From Bin87 sp965203985 (GTDB taxonomy: Bacteria > Chloroflexota > Dehalococcoidia > Lucifugimonadales > UBA3495): 64,000 nt of DNA. Numbering within the stretch: position 1 is the first letter of the stretch; every line of letters begins with the position of its first letter. The stretch lies in assembly GCA_965203985.1 (NCBI GenBank), contig CBDBDS010000013.1, positions 1,240,001 through 1,304,000 on the forward strand, given 5' to 3'. This document shows positions 35,300 to 43,746 of this stretch, one piece after another. Below the pieces are notes generated by a model that was given only the letters and a program-made list of their open reading frames with translations, searched no databases and was not told the origin of the DNA. A program made the translations under genes and the position numbers.

Positions 35300-36046
35300 T
35301 CAGTGTTTTCTGCGTTCGTTGAACGCGTCGTCGTAGGCCCCCGACGGCGCGCCCATTTCGTCCATGCAGCGTCGGCAGAATCGCTTGGCGGCGTTGACCG
35401 GGCCCTCGCAGCGTTCGCAATTCGCGGTGTCCGCTTCGTCCAGGACGTCACTGATCTGTTCTGGGCGGCCGGCGTGGCAGGTCATGCACCGGGAATACGC
35501 GGCCGGTTTGGGCATTCCACACGAGCACCGGTTGGTGGGGGAGGTTCCGGTGACCATGCCGTCGTTGTCCAGCAGTCCTCTGGCCTTGGCGCAACCGGTG
35601 CAGTAGGAGAATTCCGGCTTTCTGCCGTCGCCGCATCCCGGGCAGGGAACTTGTCCCGGCTCGATCGTCGTCTGTATGCGCCCGCTCTGGATGGCGCAAC
35701 GCTTGCAGGTGGCTTCCCGGGCGATCTTCGCGTTGCCGCAGTCGCACAGGTCGTTTGTGGCGTTGCCCCGTAGCAGCGCGAGGTTGCTGGTCAGGGTCGC
35801 CCGGTCTATGTAGCCCTGCTCGTAGGCGCATTCCGGGCAAAGGGGCGAGTTTGCTCTCTTCGGCTTTCCGCAGGGGCAGTTCGGCAGGCCCCTGTAGTCG
35901 TCCATCGGTCTCGCGAAGGTACGGCCCGTTCTCCTCTGTATGGCGGCGGGAAGTGCGCGTTCGGAGCTGCGTATCTCGGAAAGGAGTTCGTCAAGTCGGG
36001 AACCGTCGTTGTCGTCTCTGCCGGCTCGATTGTTCTTGCTGGGCAT
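35300..36046 (-). CDS. Five-zinc-ribbon protein
   Basis: 248 residues from MPSKNNRAGRDDNDG; the ORF is open to 36112 but upstream residues look random. After a charged N-terminus come five tandem two-knuckle Cys units: CPCGKPKRANSPLCPEC, CDCGNAKIAREATCKRC, CPGCGDGRKPEFSYCTGC, CSCGMPKPAAYSRCMTC and CERCEGPVNAAKRFCRRC, spaced 30-45 residues apart. Each could bind one zinc. There is no enzymatic domain, signal peptide or membrane segment; nucleic-acid binding is the natural guess. I know no named family with this exact five-unit build. It sits between a recombinase island and IS remnants and ends 50 bases from the Cas4-like relic. Confidence 0.8.
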   Translation of the reverse strand: MPSKNNRAGRDDNDGSRLDELLSEIRSSERALPAAIQRRTGRTFARPMDDYRGLPNCPCGKPKRANSPLCPECAYEQGYIDRATLTSNLALLRGNATNDLCDCGNAKIAREATCKRCAIQSGRIQTTIEPGQVPCPGCGDGRKPEFSYCTGCAKARGLLDNDGMVTGTSPTNRCSCGMPKPAAYSRCMTCHAGRPEQISDVLDEADTANCERCEGPVNAAKRFCRRCMDEMGAPSGAYDDAFNERRKH

Positions 36047-36322
36047 GATGACCTTGTCGCCTTGCGCCGCGTGGTGGCTGGCACGTTCGCGACGGGCGCA
36101 TCCCGTCCGCACGCGTTGACCCGGTTGTTATGCCGGCGCGTGGCTGGGGTCAATCGTCTGACGGCACTCTCCCGCGGCCGTGGTTTCCCGTGGCTGGGGC
36201 CCTGCGCTTCCGGTCTGCTGGAGGTGTAGCTTCGTTGCCGTCGGTCTTCGTGGAACGCCCTGTCCTTGGGCGGGGAGGCGGGCTTCCGGTGGGTAAGTTG
36301 CCCGCGCCTACGGCAATGAAGC

Positions 36323-36355
36323 GGGGTCGCCGTGACTAGCCCTCTCGGCGACCCC
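36323..36355. other. Perfect 10-bp stem hairpin
   Basis: GGGGTCGCCG and CGGCGACCCC enclose a 13-base loop. No T run follows on either strand. It lies upstream of the zinc-ribbon gene inside the otherwise empty stretch 36047-36673; it may be a transcript structure or the edge of a lost mobile element. Confidence 0.6.
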
Positions 36356-36673
36356 TCGCGCAGGCCTCGACCCCCAGGGATCTGGTGCGCTTGCGTCTCA
36401 TTATAGTTTGCCGCGGGCTTTGTCGGAAGCCGGGGTTCTGGCCTCACCGTTGCACGTCGTCCCGGGCAGGGAAGGACATGATTTTCGTCGGGGCTCCGAA
36501 GGCGCCAGTGTCCAACGCCACCGCGCTCGTCATCGTGCTGGCGCGGTCTCGCACGGCCCCGTCATGTGCCCCGGCACTGGAATGACCATGACCGAAACGG
36601 CCATGGAAGGCGGGTCTGCCGGCACCTCGAAGAGCAGGTCGTCGCCGGCCGTGGCGACACGCCGTCGAGCCAC

Positions 36674-37240
36674 CTACCTTGTTAGTCTCCTTCGCCGTCG
36701 TTCAGACATCAAACGGGTGGCCATTGCGGCGGCTCGGCCCGGTGCCCGCTGCTGAGAGCGTACGAATCTTCTGTTTCCGCCACGTAGAGCGACGATAACT
36801 CTGTTTGTCGAGGTTTCCGGCCTTTGAGATCGTTTCGTTGGCCTACGTGGCGGATATCGGGTTTTCACCAGCTCGTGGTCTGGGGATGCCCGGTCGTCTC
36901 CCGGCAGTTTGCACGCTCTCCCAGCCACCAGCAGCAACTTGTCGCCAGCCTGCACTCAGTCCGGTCCATCTACCAGGTCAACATGGCGGTCCACCAAATC
37001 GCCCAGTCCCGGGTGGTGGGCTAGGGTGGCGGGCAGGATCAGACCACCATTGGACACCAAGCAGTGATCATCGAACCCGATTTCGATGCGGTCGGGCTGC
37101 TCGCTTCGTAGCATCCGATGAGTGTTCCTCGTTTCAGGGTGGCTTTCTTTGTCAAAAAACCATTATCCCCGAAGCCGGGAGGGCTCTCCTATTGCCTGAC
37201 TACCCCGACACACTCATCCCTTCGGTGGATTGCGGTTAAG
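36674..37240 (-). pseudogene. IS1380-family transposase remnant (5' end), copy 1
   Basis: From 37113 the minus strand reads MLRSEQPDRIEIGFDDHC, LVSNGGLILPATLAHHPG and LGDLVDRHVDLVD, the N-terminus of an IS1380 transposase, then a stop; in another frame AGDKLLLVAGRACKLPGDD continues the family pattern (GDKLLTLVASALAGGD in intact members). The rest is missing. The leader to 37240 (GCCC-CGAAGCC region, then CCTTCGGTGGATTG, probably the terminal inverted repeat) recurs at 41950-42075. Frameshifted and truncated, so inactive. Confidence 0.7.
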
Positions 37241-37440
37241 TCGGCGAATTTTAGGACCCGGCCCTATTTCTTACAATCTGCCTGAAGCCAAGGACTGCAC
37301 CTCTAATGTGATTTTTCAGGGACTATAGGCCATTAGAGCAGGAGATTTTCAGGGTCTTCCTACCAGATTTTCAGGGTCATTAGGCCACTTTGGGAGCCAC
37401 AGAGGCGACCATCGTCGCACTTCATATCCGAGGTGCATCG

Positions 37441-39003
37441 ATGGCGTATCGGGAGGTTCCCAGGATGGAAATACAGGAGATCATTCGCCGCTGGCAGGCG
37501 GGAAATAGCCTGAGGCAAATTGCCTCGGGCACCGGCTTGTCGCGGGATACGGTGGCCAAGTACGTGTCGGCGGCCGAAGCTGAGGGCGTTGCCCTGGATG
37601 GGCCAGCCGCTACTGAGGATCAGTTGAGCCGGTTGGCGGCCATGGGCCAGGTGGGACCACGGCAACCGGAGATGCCCAGCCAGGACCTGCTGGAGCCCTG
37701 GGCCGACCAGATTTACCAGTGGCTGACTGGGGACCGGCTGCAGGTGACCCGCATCCACGAGTTACTGGCGGCGCGGGGCTGTAGTGTGTCGTATGCGTCG
37801 TTGCGCCGGTTCATAGTGAGGCGCAACTGGGGACGGCGCAGCGCTCGCACGGTGCGGATGGCCGATACGGAACCGGGAGAAGTCGCCGAGTTGGACTTCG
37901 GCCGGTTGGGGTTGATCACGGATCCGACCACGGGCAAGCGCAGGGTGGTCTGGGCGCTGATCATCGTGCTGTCGTACTCGCGCCATTGCTTCGTCTGGCC
38001 GACGCACAGCCAGAAGCTGGAGGATGTGATCGCGGGCCTGGAAGCGGCGTGGGTCTTTTTCGACGGCGTGCCCCGCTACCTGGTCATCGACAATTTCCCC
38101 GCCGCCGTGGCCGGAGCGGACCGGTTGCATCCGCGCCTCACCCGGGGCTTTCTGGAATACTCCCAGCATCGTGGTTTCGTCGTCGATCCGGCCCGGGTCC
38201 GTCATCCCAAGGACAAGCCCAAGGTGGAGCGGAGTGTGCCCTACGTCAGGGAGCGTCTCTTCAAGGGCGGCGATTTCAATGGACTGGCTCACCTGCGCAC
38301 TGAAGCCCAGCGCTGGTGCTTGGAGGTGGCCGGTCAGCGGGTCCACGGCACGACGCGACGACAACCACTGGTGGTATTCCAGGACGAGGAGCGCCATACC
38401 CTGCTCCCCTGGGATGGTGAGCCCTACGAGATCACCCACTGGCGTACCGCCAAGGTGCATCCCGACCATCACGTGGCCTGTCAGTACGCCCTCTACTCGG
38501 TGCCGTCATCGTCCTGTCCACCGGGTCAGAAGGTGGAAATCAGGCTGGACAGCAAGCTGGTGCGCATCTACCACCGGGGGAAACTGGTCAAGGTCCACCA
38601 GCGTCAGCCCAAAGGCGGCCGCGCCACCGACGTCGACGATTATCCCGCCGAGCTTTCCGCCTACACCATGAAGGCTCCGGAGCGCATCAAGCGCAGCGCG
38701 GCGCTGCTGGGACCGGCGGTGGCCCAGTTTGCCCAACGTCTCTTCGACGACCGGCATCCCTGGTCGAAGATCAGGCAGGGGCACAAGCTCATCAGGCTTG
38801 GGGACCGCTACAGCGCTGAGCGGCTCGATGCAGCCTGCCAGCGCGCCCTGGCCGTGGACCTCATTGACGTGAACCGGGTGGAACGCATCCTGGTGCAGGC
38901 CTTGGAACAAGAGGCCCTGCCCCAATTGCCATTGCCAATACCAGCCGGCCGCTTCGCTCGACCCGGCTCCGTCTTCGCCCTTGCTGCTGGAGGTCGATCA
39001 TGA
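37441..39003 (+). CDS. istA: IS21 transposase IstA
   Basis: 520 residues from MAYREVPRMEIQEIIRRWQ. N-terminal HTH (NSLRQIASGTGLSRDTVAKY), then the DDE integrase core: ELDFGRLG (first Asp), YLVIDNFPAAV (second Asp) and KDKPKVERSVPYVRERL (Glu), followed by the basic C-terminal region. Full length for IstA. The stop overlaps the istB start (ATGA), the standard coupling. An upstream in-frame ATG at 37390 lies between terminal repeats and is less likely. Confidence 0.95.
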   Translation: MAYREVPRMEIQEIIRRWQAGNSLRQIASGTGLSRDTVAKYVSAAEAEGVALDGPAATEDQLSRLAAMGQVGPRQPEMPSQDLLEPWADQIYQWLTGDRLQVTRIHELLAARGCSVSYASLRRFIVRRNWGRRSARTVRMADTEPGEVAELDFGRLGLITDPTTGKRRVVWALIIVLSYSRHCFVWPTHSQKLEDVIAGLEAAWVFFDGVPRYLVIDNFPAAVAGADRLHPRLTRGFLEYSQHRGFVVDPARVRHPKDKPKVERSVPYVRERLFKGGDFNGLAHLRTEAQRWCLEVAGQRVHGTTRRQPLVVFQDEERHTLLPWDGEPYEITHWRTAKVHPDHHVACQYALYSVPSSSCPPGQKVEIRLDSKLVRIYHRGKLVKVHQRQPKGGRATDVDDYPAELSAYTMKAPERIKRSAALLGPAVAQFAQRLFDDRHPWSKIRQGHKLIRLGDRYSAERLDAACQRALAVDLIDVNRVERILVQALEQEALPQLPLPIPAGRFARPGSVFALAAGGRS

Positions 39004-39772
39004 CCCGCATCACCGAACTCACCCCTCTGCTCAAGAACCTCAAGCTGGGCGCCATGGCAACCACCCTGCCCGAGCGCATCGCCCTGGCCCGTCGTGAACA
39101 ACTGGACTACGCATCCTTCCTGGAGATCATCCTCAGCGACGAGGTCAACCGCCGCGCTCAACGCCGCATCGAAGTGCGCCTCAATGGCGCCGGTTTCGAG
39201 GAGACCTGCCGGCTGGAGGACTTCGACTGGTCGGCGTCAATCACCCTGGACCGCCGGCTCCTGGACGCCGTCTTCTCCCTGGAGTTTCTCGACAAGCACG
39301 AGCACGTGCTACTGGTGGGACCCGCCGGCGTCGGGAAGAGCTTCCTCGCCCAGGCCCTGGGCTACTCGGCCGTCCGCGCCGGCCACACCGTCCGTTTCAT
39401 CCACGCCGACGGCTTCTTCAAGGCCATGGCCCAGGCCCGGGTCGACAACTCTCTGGACCGTACCTTCCGGTCCTTCATCTCGCCCGACCTGCTCATCCTC
39501 GACGACCTCGGCCTGCACCGGCTCACGCCACAGCAGTCCGCCGACCTCTACGAGCTGATCCTCAACCGCCATCGGGCGTCCAGCTTCGTCATCACCAGCA
39601 ACCGCGCCGTGGACGAGTGGCTCAGCCTCTTCGACGACCCCATACTGGGCAATAGCGCATTGGACCGCCTGGCCAACGCCAGCTACCAGATCGTCATCGA
39701 AGGCACCAGCTATCGGGAACGACTGTCCCCACACCGCGCCCTGCTGGGCAAAGGAGCAACTGTGGGATGTTG

Positions 39773-40723
39773 TCAACCGTGGATGCTCAGTCGTGGATTC
39801 CACCGTTGGCCGCTTCGCGCCATGCTGTTGAGTATCGTGAGTAGCTTCCTCATGCACGCGGTCAACGCCACTTTGCTCGGCTTGCCCATGGTCAACAAGC
39901 GCTGGTAAAAATCGCGCAGCGTTGGATTGCAGCGGCTGGCCGATAAGGTCGCCATGTATAGAACTTGACGAAGACGACTTCGCCCTCCCCAAACCGTCCG
40001 TCTTCCTCGCAGTGCTCCGCTGTCCCGATTGAAAGGTGCCACACCAGCCAGTGCGGCGACTTCCTTACGGTTCAACTGGCCCAGCTCGGGCAGCTGGGCT
40101 ATGAGGGTAGCGGAGAGGACTGGACCCACGCCGGGAACGCTGCAGAGCAACTCGGCTCGCGCACTCCATGCCGGCCGGGAACGCACGAGTTCAGCTATTT
40201 CCTTCTCCACTTCCTTGAGTTGCTCGTTGAGATGGGCGACGTGTTGGTCAATGTATTCGCGCACTCGGGTCGAGGCCCTTGTCCGTCGGTTCTTCTCGGT
40301 GGTCCGCATGGCTATCAACTGCTGTCGGCGAACGGTCAGACCGCGTAGCTCTCTCAACAGGGCATCAGGCAATTCCCGTACTGGCGGACGTACGGCAGCG
40401 CCGAATTCAGCCAAAGTCTGCGCATCCAGACGGTCCGTCTTGGCCAACCGGCCGGTAGCTCGGGCAAAGTCGCGCACCTGACGCGGATTGACGATGGCTA
40501 TAGGTAGCCCCGCAGATGCCAGGGAGACCACCAGCCGGTCTTCCAGTCCGCCGGTGGCCTCTACGACGACCAACGACGGATCGTGCGAGCGCAACGCCAA
40601 TGCCAAGTCGTCGGCACCGGATGGATCATTGCCCACCTGCCAGCTCCCCCGGCTGGGATGGACCCACACATCCAGAACGGACTGAGCTACGTCAACGCCG
40701 ACGGTTGTTTCGTTGATTTGCAT
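39773..40723 (-). CDS. IS110-family transposase (DEDD RuvC-like + Tnp20)
   Basis: 316 residues. N-terminal RuvC-like DEDD domain: TTVGVDVAQSVLDVW (Asp10), VVVEATGGLED (Glu) and LAKTDRLDAQTLAEFG (two Asp). Central coiled coil (LNEQLKEVEKEIAEL), then the Tnp20 domain: LCSVPGVGPVLSATLIAQLP, LAGVAPFNRDSG and GRSRLRQVLYMATLSAS with the conserved serine. Complete. The stop is 12 bases from the element's edge and ~210 bases of non-coding DNA precede the start, the layout of the IS110 (not IS1111) group. Confidence 0.95.
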   Translation of the reverse strand: MQINETTVGVDVAQSVLDVWVHPSRGSWQVGNDPSGADDLALALRSHDPSLVVVEATGGLEDRLVVSLASAGLPIAIVNPRQVRDFARATGRLAKTDRLDAQTLAEFGAAVRPPVRELPDALLRELRGLTVRRQQLIAMRTTEKNRRTRASTRVREYIDQHVAHLNEQLKEVEKEIAELVRSRPAWSARAELLCSVPGVGPVLSATLIAQLPELGQLNRKEVAALAGVAPFNRDSGALRGRRTVWGGRSRLRQVLYMATLSASRCNPTLRDFYQRLLTMGKPSKVALTACMRKLLTILNSMARSGQRWNPRLSIHG

Positions 40724-40930
40724 GGCTTATCCTCCGCCTAACCCTGATGCGGTCCAGCCTTGTGGATGCGGGGTTAGAACCCCGGGCAACTGTTCGGACT
40801 CAACCAGGGGCATAGCGCGGCGGCCACGCTCCTCTGCGGGTTGCGACGACCCAGGTGATGTCGGCCTGCCGCGCCGACAGCCACCATACAAGGTGATTGA
40901 CCAAATAACTGCAACCTGATATTCGTCAGA
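40724..40930 (-). ncRNA. Probable IS110 bridge RNA region
   Basis: About 207 non-coding bases between the transposase start and the element's left end. In IS110-group elements this stretch is transcribed into the bridge RNA that pairs with donor and target DNA. I see self-complementary patches but did not fold it. The call is from position and family knowledge only. Confidence 0.5.
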
Positions 40931-41049
40931 TCGCAACCCTCCCAGGGTGGCCGGATGTCCGTGAAAATCGCCGGCCTAAAGACCCTGAAAAACCACACCT
41001 CTAATTTTACGCCTACGCCGGGTTCGGCTCGGAGTCTGGGAGTGCTATC

Positions 41050-41412
41050 ATGCCAAAGCAGAGCCAGGGATGCGCCGCGCCCGCGTTCCTATTGAAGACG
41101 CCCGTTATGGTGTTCACCGGTTTGTGCGTCAGCGTTGTCCCGGCTCTCGCCATCGTGGCAAAGAACGAATTGAGCTGGTTCGGAGTGATCAGCGGAGCCC
41201 TGCTATGTGTAGTGTGCGTTGGTGTCCCGCTCTTGGCCCGCGAAATAGCTGACCGCCTCGGCGAGCCTTATGAAGCACACCGGACAAACCCCGTCCATCT
41301 CGACTCGGCGTCAGGATTGGATAGCGACGGCCTTGGGGATCATCACCGTAGCGACGCTAATGGCGGTAGCTGCGGTGGGCGGGTATGTGACCATAATAGG
41401 TGGACAGGGTAA
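41050..41412 (+). CDS. Small membrane protein, possibly frameshifted into the next ORF
   Basis: 120 residues. Two hydrophobic segments are clear (MVFTGLCVSVVPALAIVA and GVISGALLCVVCVGVPLLA), followed by AREIADRLGEPYEA. The last ~45 residues (HLDSASGLDSDGLGDHHRSD) look like out-of-frame translation and overlap the following ORF by 143 bases. The real protein may end sooner, or a frameshift joined it to the 138-residue ORF as one five-helix protein. It starts just after the IS21 target duplication. Confidence 0.5.
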   Translation: MPKQSQGCAAPAFLLKTPVMVFTGLCVSVVPALAIVAKNELSWFGVISGALLCVVCVGVPLLAREIADRLGEPYEAHRTNPVHLDSASGLDSDGLGDHHRSDANGGSCGGRVCDHNRWTG

Positions 41413-41686
41413 CTTTGCGTCCTTGGCCGGCCGCACGTTTTGGTCTACTGCAATCTTCGTTTGCTTGGTCGCGACTCTCGGTACATACTTGCTCGTCGTC
41501 GCTGCGGGGATGAGCACGATATTCACTAGCGACGAACCGCAACGACACCATCGGGTTAGAGTGGCGGCAGTGCTGTTTTATTTTCAAGTGCTATTCGTCA
41601 TCGGTTTCTCAGTTTTCTTGACCGCTGCGGTGTTCACTGCAGATTCTGGAGATTCCCGGACGCAGAATGAGGCTACGGCGTGTTGA
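41270..41686 (+). CDS. Small three-helix membrane protein
   Basis: 138 residues from MKHTGQTPSISTRRQDW. Three membrane helices: IATALGIITVATLMAVAAVG, AIFVCLVATLGTYLLVVAAG and FYFQVLFVIGFSVFLTAAVF, with a basic cytoplasmic loop between the second and third (EPQRHHRVR). No family recognised. Shine-Dalgarno is weak. Overlap with the ORF upstream suggests either coupling or a frameshifted single gene. Confidence 0.6.
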   Translation: MKHTGQTPSISTRRQDWIATALGIITVATLMAVAAVGGYVTIIGGQGNFASLAGRTFWSTAIFVCLVATLGTYLLVVAAGMSTIFTSDEPQRHHRVRVAAVLFYFQVLFVIGFSVFLTAAVFTADSGDSRTQNEATAC

Positions 41687-41839
41687 CAAATTGAGCACGA
41701 CACTCGGAAATCGGGCTCCCTCTGCTTCGTCGTAAGTCTCCGAGAGTGTCTTACCGAGCTCACTATTTGAAACACTTTTGGCGTCTGGGACCGCCGCTTG
41801 AATACGGTGATCGGGCCTTGGGGCACGGGCCTTTCCCCA

Positions 41840-42080
41840 GGAGCAGGTGGTCGGGTGCATTCCGGTCGGAAGCAGAAGTTCAGCATGGGCACTAGGCGGT
41901 GATCGTCAAAGACGGCGTGAATGCGGTCGGGGTGCTCAGGTGGTAGCATCCGTTAGGTGCACCTCGTTTGGGTCGGTTTTCTTTGACAAAAACCATCAGC
42001 CCCGAAGCGGGGAGCATTTTCTCATCCCTTCACCACGACGCCACACCGACCCTTTCGGTGGATTGAGGCTGAATCTGCAA
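41840..42080 (-). pseudogene. IS1380-family 5'-end remnant, copy 2
   Basis: The minus strand reads MLPPEHPDRIHAVFDDHRLV from 41949, matching the start of the remnant at 37113 (MLRSEQPDRIEIGFDDHCLV), then degenerates. The leader shares the pattern CCCCGAAGC-GGGAG and CCCTTTCGGTGGATTG with 37150-37235. So the same element's 5' end stands on both sides of the IS21 block, in the same orientation. Confidence 0.65.
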
Positions 42081-42117
42081 CAGTTGGCAACCCGCACGGA
42101 ACTCAAGGAGGAGCAAG

Positions 42118-42930
42118 ATGCCCACCGTCCACAACGCCTTTCCCGCGTCGATTCATGACAAACTGGGTTCCTACGTTTACCGACTGATAGATCCCCGGAA
42201 CGGAGAGACTTTCTACGTAGGGAAGGGGAAAGGCGACCGCGTTTTCGAACACGCCAATGGGAAGTTTGATCCTGAGTACGAGTATGCCGCCGGTCCCAAG
42301 CGAGAGCGGATCAACGAAATCCTGTCTTATGGCCATCAGGTGATCCACGTCATCCATCGTCACGGCTTGACCGACCATGTCGCTCGGGAAATTGAAGCCG
42401 CTTTGATTGACGCTTATCCTGGGCTGACCAACCTGCACCTGGGAAAAGATTCCAGAGATCGAGGAGTCCGTCATACTGAAGACGTCATCAACCAGTATGC
42501 GGCACCATACTGCAAGATCCAGGACCCGTTGATCCTGATCTCCATCGGCAAATCTTGGCGTACTCACGGTCCTTACGAAGGTGCCCGCGGTGTTTGGAAA
42601 ATCTCCGTAAACCGAGCATGCAAGTATCCGTTGGTACTCGCCCGAGTTCAGGATCTGATCGTGGGGGTCTTCGAACCGGAACGGTGGTTGCCGGGTACCC
42701 CCGGGAATTTCCCCTTGTTTCCGGTATTGCCTAACAATTGGGGGTTTGTAGGACCCAATGCGCGTCCGGAGCTCAAGGAGCGTTACCTTAATAAGCGGCT
42801 GCCGCCTGGCACTATCAAAAAAGGGGCGATGGCGGCAGTACGATTCATGGACCCGGATGACTTAGAGTCCGCAATCGTCCATATGACGGAAATCCCAGTA
42901 GAGAGGACCGCGCCGGTTCGAGGTCGGTAG
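42118..42930 (+). CDS. GIY-YIG nuclease (LEM-3/ANKLE1-like)
   Basis: 270 residues with a strong AAGGAGGAGC 4-5 bases before the ATG. The nuclease domain is N-terminal: SYVYRLIDPRNGETFYVGKG then KGDRVFEHANG, with the GIY-equivalent VYR, YIG-equivalent FYVGKG, the Arg of DRVFEH, and a Glu in VAREIEAALIDAYPGLTN followed by the closing Asn, as in the LEM-3-like branch. The C-terminal ~130 residues (VWKISVNRACKYPLVLARVQ, IVGVFEPERWLPG) form a second conserved domain. Its start is only about 40 bases from the IS1380 remnant. A DNA-cutting role in defence or repair is likely. Confidence 0.88.
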   Translation: MPTVHNAFPASIHDKLGSYVYRLIDPRNGETFYVGKGKGDRVFEHANGKFDPEYEYAAGPKRERINEILSYGHQVIHVIHRHGLTDHVAREIEAALIDAYPGLTNLHLGKDSRDRGVRHTEDVINQYAAPYCKIQDPLILISIGKSWRTHGPYEGARGVWKISVNRACKYPLVLARVQDLIVGVFEPERWLPGTPGNFPLFPVLPNNWGFVGPNARPELKERYLNKRLPPGTIKKGAMAAVRFMDPDDLESAIVHMTEIPVERTAPVRGR

Positions 42931-43341
42931 TCATCTTCGTCCTGTTTCTCTTTGGCCTGTCATCTGTAGTGCCTTCCACTGCCTTCGCCGGTGCCGTGGT
43001 GAGCGGTGGTTCTAAGGGCATCCAGCGGTGAAAGGTTCCGTTCCCCGTCAGGTGAGTATCGCGTGAGGACGAGCAGCGGTAGTTCGAAATGGTGCTATCC
43101 CCTTCAACACGGGCTTGGACCGTTGGGCATGGTCTGCATCGTCAACAGCTGGTGAAGCCTGGCGGTGAAGTGTGCCAGCGGGTCGAGGGCGACGATGGCG
43201 CCAACCCCGACGGCTAGTCCCCCTGTCGAGTGGCGCGGCAAGACGGTATTTCATTGGACCGTTTCGGTCTCGCTGCGCTATTGCACCCGACCGGTCGGGC
43301 GGACACGTGAACCTGGTGACAGCGTAGATGCGACTCCGCCG
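42931..43341. other. Intergenic region without recognisable content
   Basis: About 410 GC-rich bases between convergent genes. No ORF reads like a protein and I see no strong hairpin with a T run. Confidence 0.4.
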
Positions 43342-43746
43342 CTATTTCGCGTTGTGCCCCGTCGGTGTCCGTAACCGGTGAATCAGCCACACGGTGGCAA
43401 CCGTGCCGAGGACGACCAACGCCGCCACGCCGGCGAGAATGTGGGTCGCATTTACGTCAAACCAATCGGCTCGTTCGACCAGCGTCAAGAGCCAAATGAA
43501 AATAAACGACGCTACCGTGGTCAGGATGCCCACTCCAGCGCCAATCAAGAAGCCTCTTCCCGGGCGTGTATTCGGTGTGACGGCGGCGGTAACAGCGCCA
43601 ACGACGCTCAACAATACGGTGGGTGTCACTGCGAGAATCACTGCCGCGAGGAATATAAGTGCGATTGCCTCGCACCAACCCGGCGGAGCCTGCCCAATCG
43701 GGCGCAAGGCCGCCTGTTCCAACGCCGGTTGAACGGTGGCAATCAT
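43342..43746 (-). CDS. Three-helix membrane protein of the PemK operon
   Basis: 134 residues. Hydrophobic segments: AIALIFLAAVILAVTPTVLL, a glycine-rich FLIGAGVGILTTVASFIFIW and ILAGVAALVVLGTVATVWLI, ending in a basic tail (HRLRTPTGHNAK). The Met codon abuts the stop of the PemK-like gene, so the two are co-translated. No family recognised; it may be a partner or target-side component of the toxin module. Confidence 0.65.
   Translation of the reverse strand: MIATVQPALEQAALRPIGQAPPGWCEAIALIFLAAVILAVTPTVLLSVVGAVTAAVTPNTRPGRGFLIGAGVGILTTVASFIFIWLLTLVERADWFDVNATHILAGVAALVVLGTVATVWLIHRLRTPTGHNAK

Larger units (their letters stand above)
39761..40937 (-). mobile_element. IS110-family element inserted in istB
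   Basis: About 1177 bases bounded by the 5-base sequence GCAAC on both sides (39756-39760 and 40933-40937). Excision of one copy plus the insert exactly repairs istB, which fixes the borders to within the repeat. There are no terminal inverted repeats, as expected for IS110. Confidence 0.9.
37307..40997 (+). mobile_element. IS21-family element interrupted by IS110
   Basis: Ends are TGTGATTTTTCAGGG (left, 37307) and CCCTGAAAAACCACA (right, to 40997), inverted repeats with TG...CA tips, with extra internal ATTTTCAGGG repeats at the left end as IS21 requires. The 7-base direct repeat CCTCTAA flanks both sides (37300-37306, 40998-41004) and is the target duplication. Removing the nested IS110 leaves about 2.5 kb carrying istA and istB, the normal IS21 size. 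Confidence 0.92.
39000..41004 (+). pseudogene. istB: IS21 helper ATPase IstB, split by IS110
   Basis: The first part (39000-39760) encodes 253 residues with Walker A LLVGPAGVGKSFLAQALGY, Walker B PDLLILDDLGLH, the FVITSNRAVDEW sensor and YRERLSPHRALLGKGA. IS110 then interrupts. Joining base 39760 to 40938 restores the frame: GATLPGWPDVRENRRPKDPE and a stop at 41002-41004, giving about 275 residues. As it stands the ORF reads into IS110 until 39908, adding ~49 foreign residues. The stop codon lies within the target duplication, outside the element. Motifs are intact, so partial activity of the truncated protein is conceivable. Confidence 0.9.

Noticed and set aside
41584..41949. 121-codon minus-strand ORF as a gene
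   Set aside because: Only its first ~20 codons match an IS1380 transposase start; the rest is antisense to the small membrane protein gene and not protein-like.
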